DNA of 64,000 bases from Bifidobacterium criceti (lineage in GTDB: Bacteria; Actinomycetota; Actinomycetes; Actinomycetales; Bifidobacteriaceae): NCBI RefSeq assembly GCF_002286935.1, contig NZ_MVOH01000006.1:248001-312000 (forward strand), given 5' to 3'. Below the pieces are notes generated by a model. That model saw only the letters and a list, made by a program, of their open reading frames with translations, made no database searches and was not told the DNA's origin. Within the stretch, counting starts at the first letter, position 1, and each line of letters begins with the position of its first letter. Shown in pieces: positions 35,851-44,681 of the stretch. A program made the position numbers and the translations under genes.

Positions 35851-36633
35851 TCACGCACTCGCGCGCACGATTTTGTGTGCGAGGAAACCATCGGTGTCGG
35901 AATAGCACGTCATCCACGCGAGCATGACGAGCAGACCGACCATGAAATCCCAGCCGGAGGCGCCTGCGACAAGCAACGCGACAACAGCGAGGATGACGAC
36001 ATTCGTGATGAACACATAGAGGATGCGCTGGAGCGCGGAGACGCCGAACGCGACGAACCGCTTCCGCGAGTTCTCAAGGAACACCGGTATCAGCGCGATC
36101 GCGACGACGATGACGAACGCGAGCGCATAGCACAGCACGCGCCACACGATGAACAATCCATTCACCCATCCGAAGAGCATATCGAGCAGATAGCCTGAGA
36201 AGAACGCCACGAGCGGCACGATGATTGTGATGAGCAGCAGTTTGACGAGGCGTCGGACGATCTTGTCCTTCGTTCGGGATGCGTTCCAATCACCGGTGAC
36301 CGAGTATTCGTTCGCGCGTGTGCGCAACAGGATCGGCCCCATGAGATTGTTGATCGCGAGCAAGATCGGTGAGAGGACGACGGCTTCGACGAGCAGGATG
36401 AGCAGTTGCATGACGAAGGGGCGTCGCTGCTGGATATCGAACACCGTCGCGTCAAGCGGCAGGAACGAGCGCAGCCAATGCAGAATCGTGTCGCTGAACG
36501 GCAGCACCGACATCGCGTCGGCGAAGCTTTTGCCGGTTTCCGCATCGATCGAACTGCGGATCATGATGAATCCGAATCCGAGGCCGAAGATGAGGCAGAC
36601 GAAGACGATGATCCGTTTGTAGAACTGTTGCAT
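35851..36633 (-). CDS. Multi-pass membrane protein (last gene of the operon)
   Basis: A 260-residue protein with about five membrane segments (near 8-26, 73-98, 128-152, 158-185, 205-245). A soluble segment lies between the first two, and a cytosolic loop with NSRKRFVAF. No family recognised. It is the 3'-most gene of the GTPase/Hsp70 operon, 48 bases after the preceding gene. A membrane platform for the complex is a guess. The ATG at 36633 has GGAG about 12 bases upstream, a poor spacing. Confidence 0.72.
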   Translation of the reverse strand: MQQFYKRIIVFVCLIFGLGFGFIMIRSSIDAETGKSFADAMSVLPFSDTILHWLRSFLPLDATVFDIQQRRPFVMQLLILLVEAVVLSPILLAINNLMGPILLRTRANEYSVTGDWNASRTKDKIVRRLVKLLLITIIVPLVAFFSGYLLDMLFGWVNGLFIVWRVLCYALAFVIVVAIALIPVFLENSRKRFVAFGVSALQRILYVFITNVVILAVVALLVAGASGWDFMVGLLVMLAWMTCYSDTDGFLAHKIVRASA

Positions 36634-36681
36634 GATCGTGGTTCACTCCATTGTTCTGTTCGTGGGTGTGTGGTGGGACGC

Positions 36682-37683
36682 TCAGTAGAAGCACGCGCCG
36701 ACGGCGACGATGACAAGCAATCCCTCAAGTGTCCACAACGCGATACGACCGATATTGTTTCCACGGTTTTCCGCGAGTTTCGCGGCGAATGCGGCCGCGA
36801 GGAGGGCGACGCCACTGACAGCCGAATCGATGAGGTACAAGTCGTAGTTGTGGTATAAGGAAAGACGCAGGAAGAGCTCATGGTTGAGCGTGACCGCGAC
36901 GTACACCGTATACCCAGCCATCGTGATACCCAACGCGGCGCATATGATACGGAAATCGAAATCCGGTATGTAGATGACGCCGAGATAGCACATCGCAAAC
37001 ACCAGTTGGAACACGAGCAGGACGATGAGCGATCCGCCGAACAACAGGAAATGCTGACCACTGAGCAGCTGGTACATCCGTCCGAAATTGTCCATCGTCA
37101 TCGGCAACCTGTGCCCCATGCACGCGAACACGGGAAACAGCAGATAGTAACTCAGCGATGCACATAAGGCTACGGCAAGCGACACGAAACTGATGCGCCG
37201 CGTATACGAGGCTGCGGCTTTCGCAGCGGCCGTGCGCGCCTTCCATTTCGCACCGATGCGCGTTCCCCGGGTCTTTTTCGGTTTCGCAGTGGTCGCCGCC
37301 GGTGCAGGCGTCGACGCGGCACTTGGTGCTGGAGCGGAAGCGGACGCGGCCCCCGGCGCGGGAACGGGAGCTGGAGCTGCGCCGAATGGAGAACCTCCGG
37401 TGCCGACCGGCGAGCCCGCACTGCCGAACGGCGAACCACTTGGCGCTGGAGCGGGAGCCGGCGCGGGTGCCGGGGCCGGAGCGGGCGCTGTCCCTGCGCC
37501 GAATGGAGACCCTCCGGTGCCGAATGGCGAACCGGCGCTGCCGAACGGCGAACCACCTGGCGCGGGCGCGGGCGCCGGGGTGGGAGCCGGAGCAGGTGCC
37601 GGAGCACTGCCGAATGGCGACCCCCCACTACCGAATGGCGAACCGGCGCTGCCGAATGGCGAACCACCTGTACTGCTGGACAT
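36682..37683 (-). CDS. Membrane protein with GSPFG/Ala-Pro repeat N-terminus
   Basis: 333 residues. The first 115 are three blocks of GGSPFG-type motifs separated by (Ala-Pro)n. They are encoded by imperfect DNA repeats of about 120 bp, so the length is likely to vary between strains. After a basic stretch (KPKKTRGTRIGAKWK), about five membrane segments follow. No family recognised. Tandem ATGs at 37686 and 37683 follow AAAGGA; the second has the better spacing. It is separated from the GAP1-like gene by about 115 bases. Confidence 0.72.
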   Translation of the reverse strand: MSSSTGGSPFGSAGSPFGSGGSPFGSAPAPAPAPTPAPAPAPGGSPFGSAGSPFGTGGSPFGAGTAPAPAPAPAPAPAPAPSGSPFGSAGSPVGTGGSPFGAAPAPVPAPGAASASAPAPSAASTPAPAATTAKPKKTRGTRIGAKWKARTAAAKAAASYTRRISFVSLAVALCASLSYYLLFPVFACMGHRLPMTMDNFGRMYQLLSGQHFLLFGGSLIVLLVFQLVFAMCYLGVIYIPDFDFRIICAALGITMAGYTVYVAVTLNHELFLRLSLYHNYDLYLIDSAVSGVALLAAAFAAKLAENRGNNIGRIALWTLEGLLVIVAVGACFY

Positions 37684-37801
37684 CATGAATCCTTTCTCAC
37701 TGTGATCCCATGCGTGATCCCATGTGACCCGTCCGGGTGTGGGACCTGTTCATAGGTCGTGCGCTTGCATCGCCATGTCACGTTGGCGGTATGCACGCAC
37801 G

Positions 37802-40354
37802 CTATTTGTCGGCACGTTTCCTCGTGAAGAAGCCGAACACACCACCCGCTTGTCGCGGCCCCAACTTGGGCGCAATCCTCCCCCATGCGGCAGCGAAGGC
37901 ACGCTCCGGGAACCGCTTGCCGAGTGACTTTTCATAGTGCGCGACGAACTTGGCTTTCCTCTTCGGATCGTCGACGAGTTTGACGAGGTTGTTCGTATGT
38001 ACATTGGCGTTGTTCGTCATATCATCGCCGACGATGTCAGCGAAACGCTCCACCTGTGCCTGTCCCGTCTCCGGTTTCGCATTGAGCATCGCCGCATCCA
38101 AGGCGAGCAACGTGAGCGTATTCGCGGCGTCGTTGTGCACGATGACATATGCGAACACGTGACGCATATACGGCTGTATGAACATCGCGGGTACTGCATT
38201 GAGCTGCACGGCGGCGATATCTACGGAATCGGTCACGCATGTGGCGAGTGGTTGCGCGATCGCCGCGAGATATTTCCGCTGATTGTCCGTATCAAGATCG
38301 GAGATCGGCAACCGCGCACCTTGTGCGCTCACGGTTCGCAATGCCTGCTGCACCGCCATCGCATCCGGCTTGCGTTGCTGCATGAGCGCCGACAACTGCG
38401 CGATCGCCGCCTGTTGTTGCGCAAGCACCACGACATTCGGGATTGGAAGGCCCAACCGTCCGCACAGTTCGCATACATCGTTGGCGGCACGCGCCGACGC
38501 GGTGCCATCGCATATGTCGATCCGTGACGCGAGGCCGTCAGCAAAACGGTTCACGATGTCCCCGCGCCGATCCACCATGAGCGCCTTGCAGCAATACACA
38601 CGCCCTTCCGTCGCGGAAGTGGCGAATACCCGCTCAAGCGCGCCGATTGCGGCTTGTTCCACGCCCATAGCCGCCCGGCGTTCGATCACAAGCAATGAGA
38701 GCATGACAATGAGTTCAAGACGTACGTTCCATCGGCCGATGAGCATCTCGACCATCGCGACGCCGGTCGCGAAGTCCGGCTGCGCCGTCGCCGTGTCGAT
38801 GAGACGGAGGATGGCTGCGGGGACATCGCCTTGGAATGCGGCCACCATCTGGCAACCGGGGACACCCAACGGCAATCGCAGTCCTTTGTCCAACTGATTG
38901 AACATGACCGAGGTGACCATCGACGCATACACGTCAAACGTCCATGGCACACCTTGGCTCTGCGTACCGGATACACCTGTGGCCGACGCCGCCCCGATGA
39001 GGTCCTCGCCGTCAATCGCATGGAACAGTTCCATATCCAAATCGCCGCCGGCAATCGAGAACAATCGTTCGCCCACTGAGTGCGTCTGACGGTAGAGCCG
39101 CTGCGAACCCACACCGTTCGCGATGATGTCCGCGCAAGCCTGCACAGCCGCGTTGCACAATGCGGCGCGCAACGGCTCGTTGTCCTGTGTCAACGAGACG
39201 ACGGTGCCAGTCGCCGCGGCGCACCATGCTTCGGGACGTTCATCCGACGTCAATGCATCCATAAGGCATTCGGCGAATGCGGCGCGCTGGGACGGTGCGC
39301 CGTATCGCAGCACGAATTCGCCGCACGCGGCGACCTGCCCCGCATCGAGTTCGGTCACTGGATGCGACCCCATCATGATGCGGTAGAGGTCATAGGCCGT
39401 CACGAGTTGCGCATCGAGTGCGGCATACGATGTCGCATCAAGGAATGTGTGGAACGAATCCAGACCATCCTGTGAATACCGCAGCATCGTGATGACGAAG
39501 TCGGCGAACCCATCAAGCCCTTCCTGATACTCACGGTCGGGGAACCTCCCGGCATCCACATCGAAGAGGTCACAGTACGAAAGTGCGGGACTGTCGATCG
39601 AACCGTTCATACCATCGACGGCGCGGATCAGATGGAACGGCGAACGCAACGGATCGTATTCGTAACTCGAGAACCCATAGGTGAGCGCCTGGCGTATCGG
39701 CAACGCGTACTGCATCGCGGCGATCCATAGCGCGAAATCATGTTCGGACGCGTTGATGAGGATCTTGCGGCTGAAGTCATCATCACCATCGGCGATGAGC
39801 GCCTCCAACAGCAGCTTCGCTGCTTCCCCATGATCATCCTCGTCAAGGAACTCCCGCACATCGTCGATCGTGACCCCATCGGCAGGCGTGATGCCGAGGG
39901 GCTCCAACAATGCGGGACGCTCGTCCTTCCTTGCCGTTTCGGCATCCATCCATGTGAGGAACGATGGGGATGACAGGAAACCGCAGGGATAGGCATCGAC
40001 TTGTGCGGCCGGCAATGCCGTCGTATGGCTGATGAAGTTGCCTCCGCGCACCGAACCTTCCGGATAATCGCGGCCGATGTACGAACACACGGCCATGCCG
40101 TACAATCCGTCAGGACCGGTCAATGGTCCGAAACACCACCGCCTTGGATACAGGGATTGCGCCTCGTCCTTCGTCGGCAACGCCGGATAGTCGTCACGGC
40201 GTGGCGGCGTATACGACTGCATGACGCCGATGCCATTGCCGGCGGCGATCCAGTCGTGCATATGCGGCGAATACGAGTAGTTCTGGAATCCGGAGGCATT
40301 GCCGTCAATACCTTGGCGGCATGACGTGTAGATCACTTGCTCTGCTTGCATCAT
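37802..40354 (-). CDS. GTPase-associated protein 1 (GAP1) homologue
   Basis: An 850-residue protein. The N-terminus IYTSCRQGIDGNASGFQNYS and downstream YIGRDYPEGSVRGGNFISHT match the pattern I know for the N-terminal domain of GTPase-associated protein 1, found beside double-GTPase genes in predicted conflict systems. Helical middle and C-terminal regions follow; the C-terminal 100 residues look like a helical interaction module (VKLVDDPKRKAKFVAHYEKS). Its biochemical role is not known to me. The start follows GGGGGCG (ATG 40354 or 40351). It sits 6 bases after the GTPase gene, so co-translation is likely. Confidence 0.75.
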   Translation of the reverse strand: MMQAEQVIYTSCRQGIDGNASGFQNYSYSPHMHDWIAAGNGIGVMQSYTPPRRDDYPALPTKDEAQSLYPRRWCFGPLTGPDGLYGMAVCSYIGRDYPEGSVRGGNFISHTTALPAAQVDAYPCGFLSSPSFLTWMDAETARKDERPALLEPLGITPADGVTIDDVREFLDEDDHGEAAKLLLEALIADGDDDFSRKILINASEHDFALWIAAMQYALPIRQALTYGFSSYEYDPLRSPFHLIRAVDGMNGSIDSPALSYCDLFDVDAGRFPDREYQEGLDGFADFVITMLRYSQDGLDSFHTFLDATSYAALDAQLVTAYDLYRIMMGSHPVTELDAGQVAACGEFVLRYGAPSQRAAFAECLMDALTSDERPEAWCAAATGTVVSLTQDNEPLRAALCNAAVQACADIIANGVGSQRLYRQTHSVGERLFSIAGGDLDMELFHAIDGEDLIGAASATGVSGTQSQGVPWTFDVYASMVTSVMFNQLDKGLRLPLGVPGCQMVAAFQGDVPAAILRLIDTATAQPDFATGVAMVEMLIGRWNVRLELIVMLSLLVIERRAAMGVEQAAIGALERVFATSATEGRVYCCKALMVDRRGDIVNRFADGLASRIDICDGTASARAANDVCELCGRLGLPIPNVVVLAQQQAAIAQLSALMQQRKPDAMAVQQALRTVSAQGARLPISDLDTDNQRKYLAAIAQPLATCVTDSVDIAAVQLNAVPAMFIQPYMRHVFAYVIVHNDAANTLTLLALDAAMLNAKPETGQAQVERFADIVGDDMTNNANVHTNNLVKLVDDPKRKAKFVAHYEKSLGKRFPERAFAAAWGRIAPKLGPRQAGGVFGFFTRKRADK

Positions 40355-40360
40355 CGCCCC

Positions 40361-41590
40361 CTACAGGATTCCTTTTTCGTTGAGGATCCACAGCATCGCG
40401 TCTTCGATGCGTTTCGGCGCGGGCGGCGCGATTGTGCCATCGTGCTGCGGCGCGCGGCCCATCGCCGAGAACGCGAAGCAGGAGGCTTTCATGTACTGCT
40501 GCTTGAGGCGGTCGACGAAATCACCTTGGTCCCATGTGTCGAGCAACGCGTGCATCTCGCTGTCGACGGCTTTGCGGTCGTTGTCGTCGAACGCACCGGC
40601 GGCCACATGTGGTGACGGTCGGGACAATGCGGATCCCGGCGGCAGCACGTTGTTGTCCTCGAGCACATCGAGTTTCGAGAACGCCGCGGCGACCGGGATG
40701 GCGATCTTCTCGGTCTCCTTGATGTGGTTGGCGTTGCGGATGAGCGACGCGACCATGTCCAGCACGGCTGAAGGGCTTGATACCTCGTCCTCCTCGACGA
40801 CACCCGACGTCCGAATCGCTTCGTCATTGTCGATCTTCGAACGCACCTGGCGGTTCGCGAGCGGATCGAGCAGGAAGATGATGCCCGACGAATGGGCCAC
40901 ATAGTTCGCGACGACGTTGATTGTGTCGGGGTCCTCCCAATCCTCGCCGGCCGAATCGAAGAACACGAGCGTCATCGCCTGCATCTTCTTGAACAGGCCA
41001 CCGGATTCCTTGCGCAGCATGCCGAGGATCGGACGGTTCTCGGTGACGTTCGAGCCGACGAGATGCGACTGTGTCTGCGCGATCGGCTTGTTGCGGATAT
41101 AGAGGTCCTCCTCGAAGCGTTCACGGTACTGTTTCTGGTCCTCGGGGCCATACAGCTGGAACGTGCCGCCGAACGGGCGGAAGATCCGTTTCATCATCTC
41201 GTGGATGAGCACGCCGATATACGTGCTCTTGCCCGAACCTCGTGTGCCGATCAACGCGACGATGATCTGTTCGTCGGAGTCGATTGTGGACGGCAATTCG
41301 TTGTGGCAGCTCGGGCAGATGCGCTTGTGGCTTTCGCGTTTGCACCAATCACATGTGGCCGAGGACGGCATCGAGAACCGTGATTTCTTCCCGCGGAACA
41401 CATGTGGACCGTTCCACGAGGGCACTCCTTTGTATTTCGCGAGCTTCGGGTCCTCTTCACCGACGCCGGGCTGTGTGATGTTGCCGTTCGTATCGACAGG
41501 GCCACATATTTTCCTCGCTTCGCATGCGAATTCGACATCGCCGATATCGTGCGATTCGAAACAGAACGGGCATACATATTTGAGTTTCAT
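40361..41590 (-). CDS. Zinc-ribbon GTPase (double-GTPase 2-like)
   Basis: A 409-residue P-loop NTPase. N-terminal Cys motifs (CPFC at 7-10, C23, C29) and CDWC (80-83) with CPSC (92-95) form zinc ribbons. The GTPase core has Walker A GTRGSGKS (115-122), G3 FFDSAGED (Asp212) and G4 FSKLD (305-308). These suit the double-GTPase family linked with GAP1 proteins. It probably acts as a nucleotide switch. ATG 41590 lies 3 bases after the stop of the FN3-like protein, and GAP1 follows after 6 bases. Confidence 0.82.
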   Translation of the reverse strand: MKLKYVCPFCFESHDIGDVEFACEARKICGPVDTNGNITQPGVGEEDPKLAKYKGVPSWNGPHVFRGKKSRFSMPSSATCDWCKRESHKRICPSCHNELPSTIDSDEQIIVALIGTRGSGKSTYIGVLIHEMMKRIFRPFGGTFQLYGPEDQKQYRERFEEDLYIRNKPIAQTQSHLVGSNVTENRPILGMLRKESGGLFKKMQAMTLVFFDSAGEDWEDPDTINVVANYVAHSSGIIFLLDPLANRQVRSKIDNDEAIRTSGVVEEDEVSSPSAVLDMVASLIRNANHIKETEKIAIPVAAAFSKLDVLEDNNVLPPGSALSRPSPHVAAGAFDDNDRKAVDSEMHALLDTWDQGDFVDRLKQQYMKASCFAFSAMGRAPQHDGTIAPPAPKRIEDAMLWILNEKGIL

Positions 41591-41593
41591 GAT

Positions 41594-44500
41594 TCATCCG
41601 ATCTCCGGCGAGATGCCGGCTTGCAATATGAGATCCACATGGTTGTAGTCGTCGTCATCCTTGAAGAACAGCTTGTAGCATTGCCCTTTGCGTAGCACCG
41701 ATGGCGGTAGCGGGAACTCATGGCGTCCCGCGCCGCTCTGTTGCGGCACTTCGAGCACACATGCGCCCTGTGTCGCGAATGCCGGGACCATATCCTTGCT
41801 CACGCGCAATTCGCTTGGAGGCACGTCCCCCGTGCTTTCGACGACGAGTTTGGCGGAACGGATACGCCCCAGGAACGTGCTCGTCTCGACGCGATAGGTC
41901 ACGGTGTCGCTCTTGCCGAATGAGAAGCTCCTATTGCTCGGCGCCGAATAGGATATGGCATCCCCTTCGCCGAGTTGCGCGAACAATGAGAAGTAGTAGG
42001 TCGTCTTATTGGCGAGGCCTTCCACTTTGATCGCCTTGAGCAGGTCGTAGGTCTTTTTGTTGACCATTTTGCGGCTTGATCCGCGTTCGTTCGGCCCGGA
42101 CGCATAATGGTCGGTGCGCCATGCGAGCAGTACACGGACACAATCCGCTTGTGGCCAATCGAACATGATGACCGCGTCGCCACTCGAATCGGTTATCTTG
42201 TCGATTGACACGACTTTGCGTTTCGTCACCGTCGATACCGCGCCGATGAACGCCGTGTCTTCCTTGACCGTCGCCGGAATGAGATGGTAGACGGCATCAT
42301 CAGGCAATGTGAAGGTGCCGGAATCCGGACCGGTCGACACGACGTGCAGCTCATCATATGACGACGCAAGCTCGCGCAGCGGCACCGAATCGCCAAGACT
42401 GTATCCGACGTCCTCGCGGGCGAGGAAGAAACGACTTTCGCCGTCGTTCGGCGCATCCCACTGCAACGTGAACGTATCGTCCGGCATGAGCTGCGGGATC
42501 ACGAACTCGATCGGCTCCGGCGGGGAAAGCGGTATACCGCCGACGCATACGCCCTGGGAATACCGCCGTTGGCCATCTGCATCCATGTACACGGCGAACA
42601 ACGTGTATTGGTATGCGGTGCCGTTGCGCAGCCCGGTGTCCTGCAATCCGCCGCCGATGATGTTCGACACACGGTCACCTTCGCCGGGCCGCCGCGCAGG
42701 GGCGTCCGTGCCCGTGGCACGCCATACTTCGACATCGGCGTTTTTCGGGACACCGCTCCATGCGATGCGGATCGCACCATCCTCGGCAACGAGCTGCGGA
42801 TCTTTCACATCGAAATAGTTGACGACCGGTTCGGCGAGTGACATCGCGGCCGAGAGCGGTCCCAACGTGGCGATGACCGCATAGTAATACACGGTGTTGG
42901 GTTCGATCGTCGTGTCGGTGGCCGATGTGCCCGCAGTGCGTTCGACTTCATCGCCGTCATGCTCGTCAAGGGGACGCGATCCCGCTTTGCGGATGACCTT
43001 GTAGACGGCATCAGCAGTGGCGGAAGCATCCCATGACACCACATTGGCGCGGCGGACGCCGTCGGCCCGCACATGGACCGCCCCTGCCGGTTTCGGTGGG
43101 TTGGCCGCGAGGATCGCGCTCAGACCAGGGTAATCGGCACACGCCTCGTAGACGCGCAGTGCCACATCAACACCCGGAGTCGGCCCCGCCTGTTTCATGA
43201 TCGTCTCGGCCGCCGCGATGCCGGCGTTGATCCGTTCAAGCAGCTGCGCATCGGTGAAGTCGGGCGCCCGCCTGCCGATATCCTCATACAGCTGTTTGGC
43301 CGTATGGAACGCATGGTGTTCGATGGCGTCATGCAACTGATCGGACAATGGCCCGATCTGCGTACGCCGTGCTTCGAGCACTGTGCGCCGCTGCGCGATT
43401 TCGGGCATCGATTTCCAGAGCGTCTCCGCCGTGTCGAGCAATTGTTCGGCTTCATCGAAACGCAATGCCTCGATCGAACCTGTGGCCTCATCGACGACCT
43501 GCTGTGCACGACGCAGATTACCGTAGTCGAATCCACATTTCGCGCAGTATTTCACATCCGCACGGTTCTCACTACCGCAGTTCGGGCATGTGATGAAGAT
43601 CCTGCCACCGCATTCGGTGCAGGATTTCACCCCCGGATCCATGAACGCGCCGCACCACGGGCACACTTCATACTGTACGGCCGCGGCTGTGTTCGTCCCC
43701 CCGGAAACCGACGATGCATAGGTGATGCCCTTCTGCGAACACATGTACTGCAGATAGGCGTCGGCGTCCTCGGCGGATAACGTTCTGCCGAGACGGGATG
43801 CGCTCTCCTGCATCTTCCTGACGAATCCAGCGACTGTGGCACTGTCAAGCTTCTTCGACACTGAAGCCACCATTGCGGCCTCATCAATGATCTTCCTGAG
43901 CGCGCGGTAGGCAAGGTATTCGTCATATGCCCGCTTGCTGTCCTCATCGGCGAATACATCACAGCATTTCTGGAACAGTTTGTTGTGGTCGCCGACAATC
44001 GTCGTGCTCTTGGTGGGCAGCTTGTGTTTGTCGGCTTCGGCCCATGCCTTGAGTGTCGCCGCCGGCTGATGCGTGATTTTGCCACCCAGGCCACGTCCCA
44101 TGCCCTCCGGCTGCTGTGGGGCATCCAGCAGGGCGTACAGGTCCTCATAATGGTAGGTTTCGAGCAAAGATTCGGTGTTGCTGTATTTCGAAGCATCCTT
44201 CGGCACCGGCAATTCCTTGCCTTGTGCCCCTTCATGCTCACGCACCTCAATGCCAGAAGGTACGAGCGATTGCACGGCGCCAACCGGCACATTCACACCC
44301 GTCGCCTTGGATGCGATTTCAGCGATCTTGCCCAGTTCCTCGGTGAGCAGATAGCCACGCATCGAGAACAGCCCGATCTGCTTGTTGATGACAGCGTCAA
44401 TCGACCGCTTCGCGGCGTCCCATGCGTCCCGGCGCGCCTGCATCGTATCCAGCTCACTGCGCCGCTTCTGCGCCTGTTCGAGATAATTGCTGGCTTTGCT

Positions 44501-44665
44501 CGCTTTCCTCGCGTTCTTCGTCTTGTCCTTTGACCATTGCGCTTCCTTTGTGGTCCATGCGTTGTCGATGATGCCACGCACACGCGGATCGTCGTCAGCC
44601 GTACCCACAAGGTCGTCATCGAAGTCGAAGATGTCCAGCATCACATACAGATTGTCCTGTGCCAT
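41594..44665 (-). CDS. Large zinc-ribbon / fibronectin-III-like scaffold protein
   Basis: A 1023-residue protein. The N-terminal ~280 residues are helical and charged, with EAQWSKDKTKN and a possible diverged J-like helix pair (weak). Residues ~345-395 carry tandem zinc ribbons: CPWCGAF, CTECGG, CPNCGSE and CAKCGFD. A helical region (~400-520) follows. The C-terminal half contains several fibronectin-III-like beta domains, with repeats of the type NTVYYYAVIATLG, GTAYQYTLFAVY and KTTYYFSLFAQLG. It is probably an intracellular scaffold; no signal peptide. ATG 44665 follows GAAGGGAAG. The gene lies between the Hsp70-vWA and GTPase genes. Confidence 0.78.
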   Translation of the reverse strand: MAQDNLYVMLDIFDFDDDLVGTADDDPRVRGIIDNAWTTKEAQWSKDKTKNARKASKASNYLEQAQKRRSELDTMQARRDAWDAAKRSIDAVINKQIGLFSMRGYLLTEELGKIAEIASKATGVNVPVGAVQSLVPSGIEVREHEGAQGKELPVPKDASKYSNTESLLETYHYEDLYALLDAPQQPEGMGRGLGGKITHQPAATLKAWAEADKHKLPTKSTTIVGDHNKLFQKCCDVFADEDSKRAYDEYLAYRALRKIIDEAAMVASVSKKLDSATVAGFVRKMQESASRLGRTLSAEDADAYLQYMCSQKGITYASSVSGGTNTAAAVQYEVCPWCGAFMDPGVKSCTECGGRIFITCPNCGSENRADVKYCAKCGFDYGNLRRAQQVVDEATGSIEALRFDEAEQLLDTAETLWKSMPEIAQRRTVLEARRTQIGPLSDQLHDAIEHHAFHTAKQLYEDIGRRAPDFTDAQLLERINAGIAAAETIMKQAGPTPGVDVALRVYEACADYPGLSAILAANPPKPAGAVHVRADGVRRANVVSWDASATADAVYKVIRKAGSRPLDEHDGDEVERTAGTSATDTTIEPNTVYYYAVIATLGPLSAAMSLAEPVVNYFDVKDPQLVAEDGAIRIAWSGVPKNADVEVWRATGTDAPARRPGEGDRVSNIIGGGLQDTGLRNGTAYQYTLFAVYMDADGQRRYSQGVCVGGIPLSPPEPIEFVIPQLMPDDTFTLQWDAPNDGESRFFLAREDVGYSLGDSVPLRELASSYDELHVVSTGPDSGTFTLPDDAVYHLIPATVKEDTAFIGAVSTVTKRKVVSIDKITDSSGDAVIMFDWPQADCVRVLLAWRTDHYASGPNERGSSRKMVNKKTYDLLKAIKVEGLANKTTYYFSLFAQLGEGDAISYSAPSNRSFSFGKSDTVTYRVETSTFLGRIRSAKLVVESTGDVPPSELRVSKDMVPAFATQGACVLEVPQQSGAGRHEFPLPPSVLRKGQCYKLFFKDDDDYNHVDLILQAGISPEIG

Positions 44666-44681
44666 ATGCTTCCCTTCGCCT

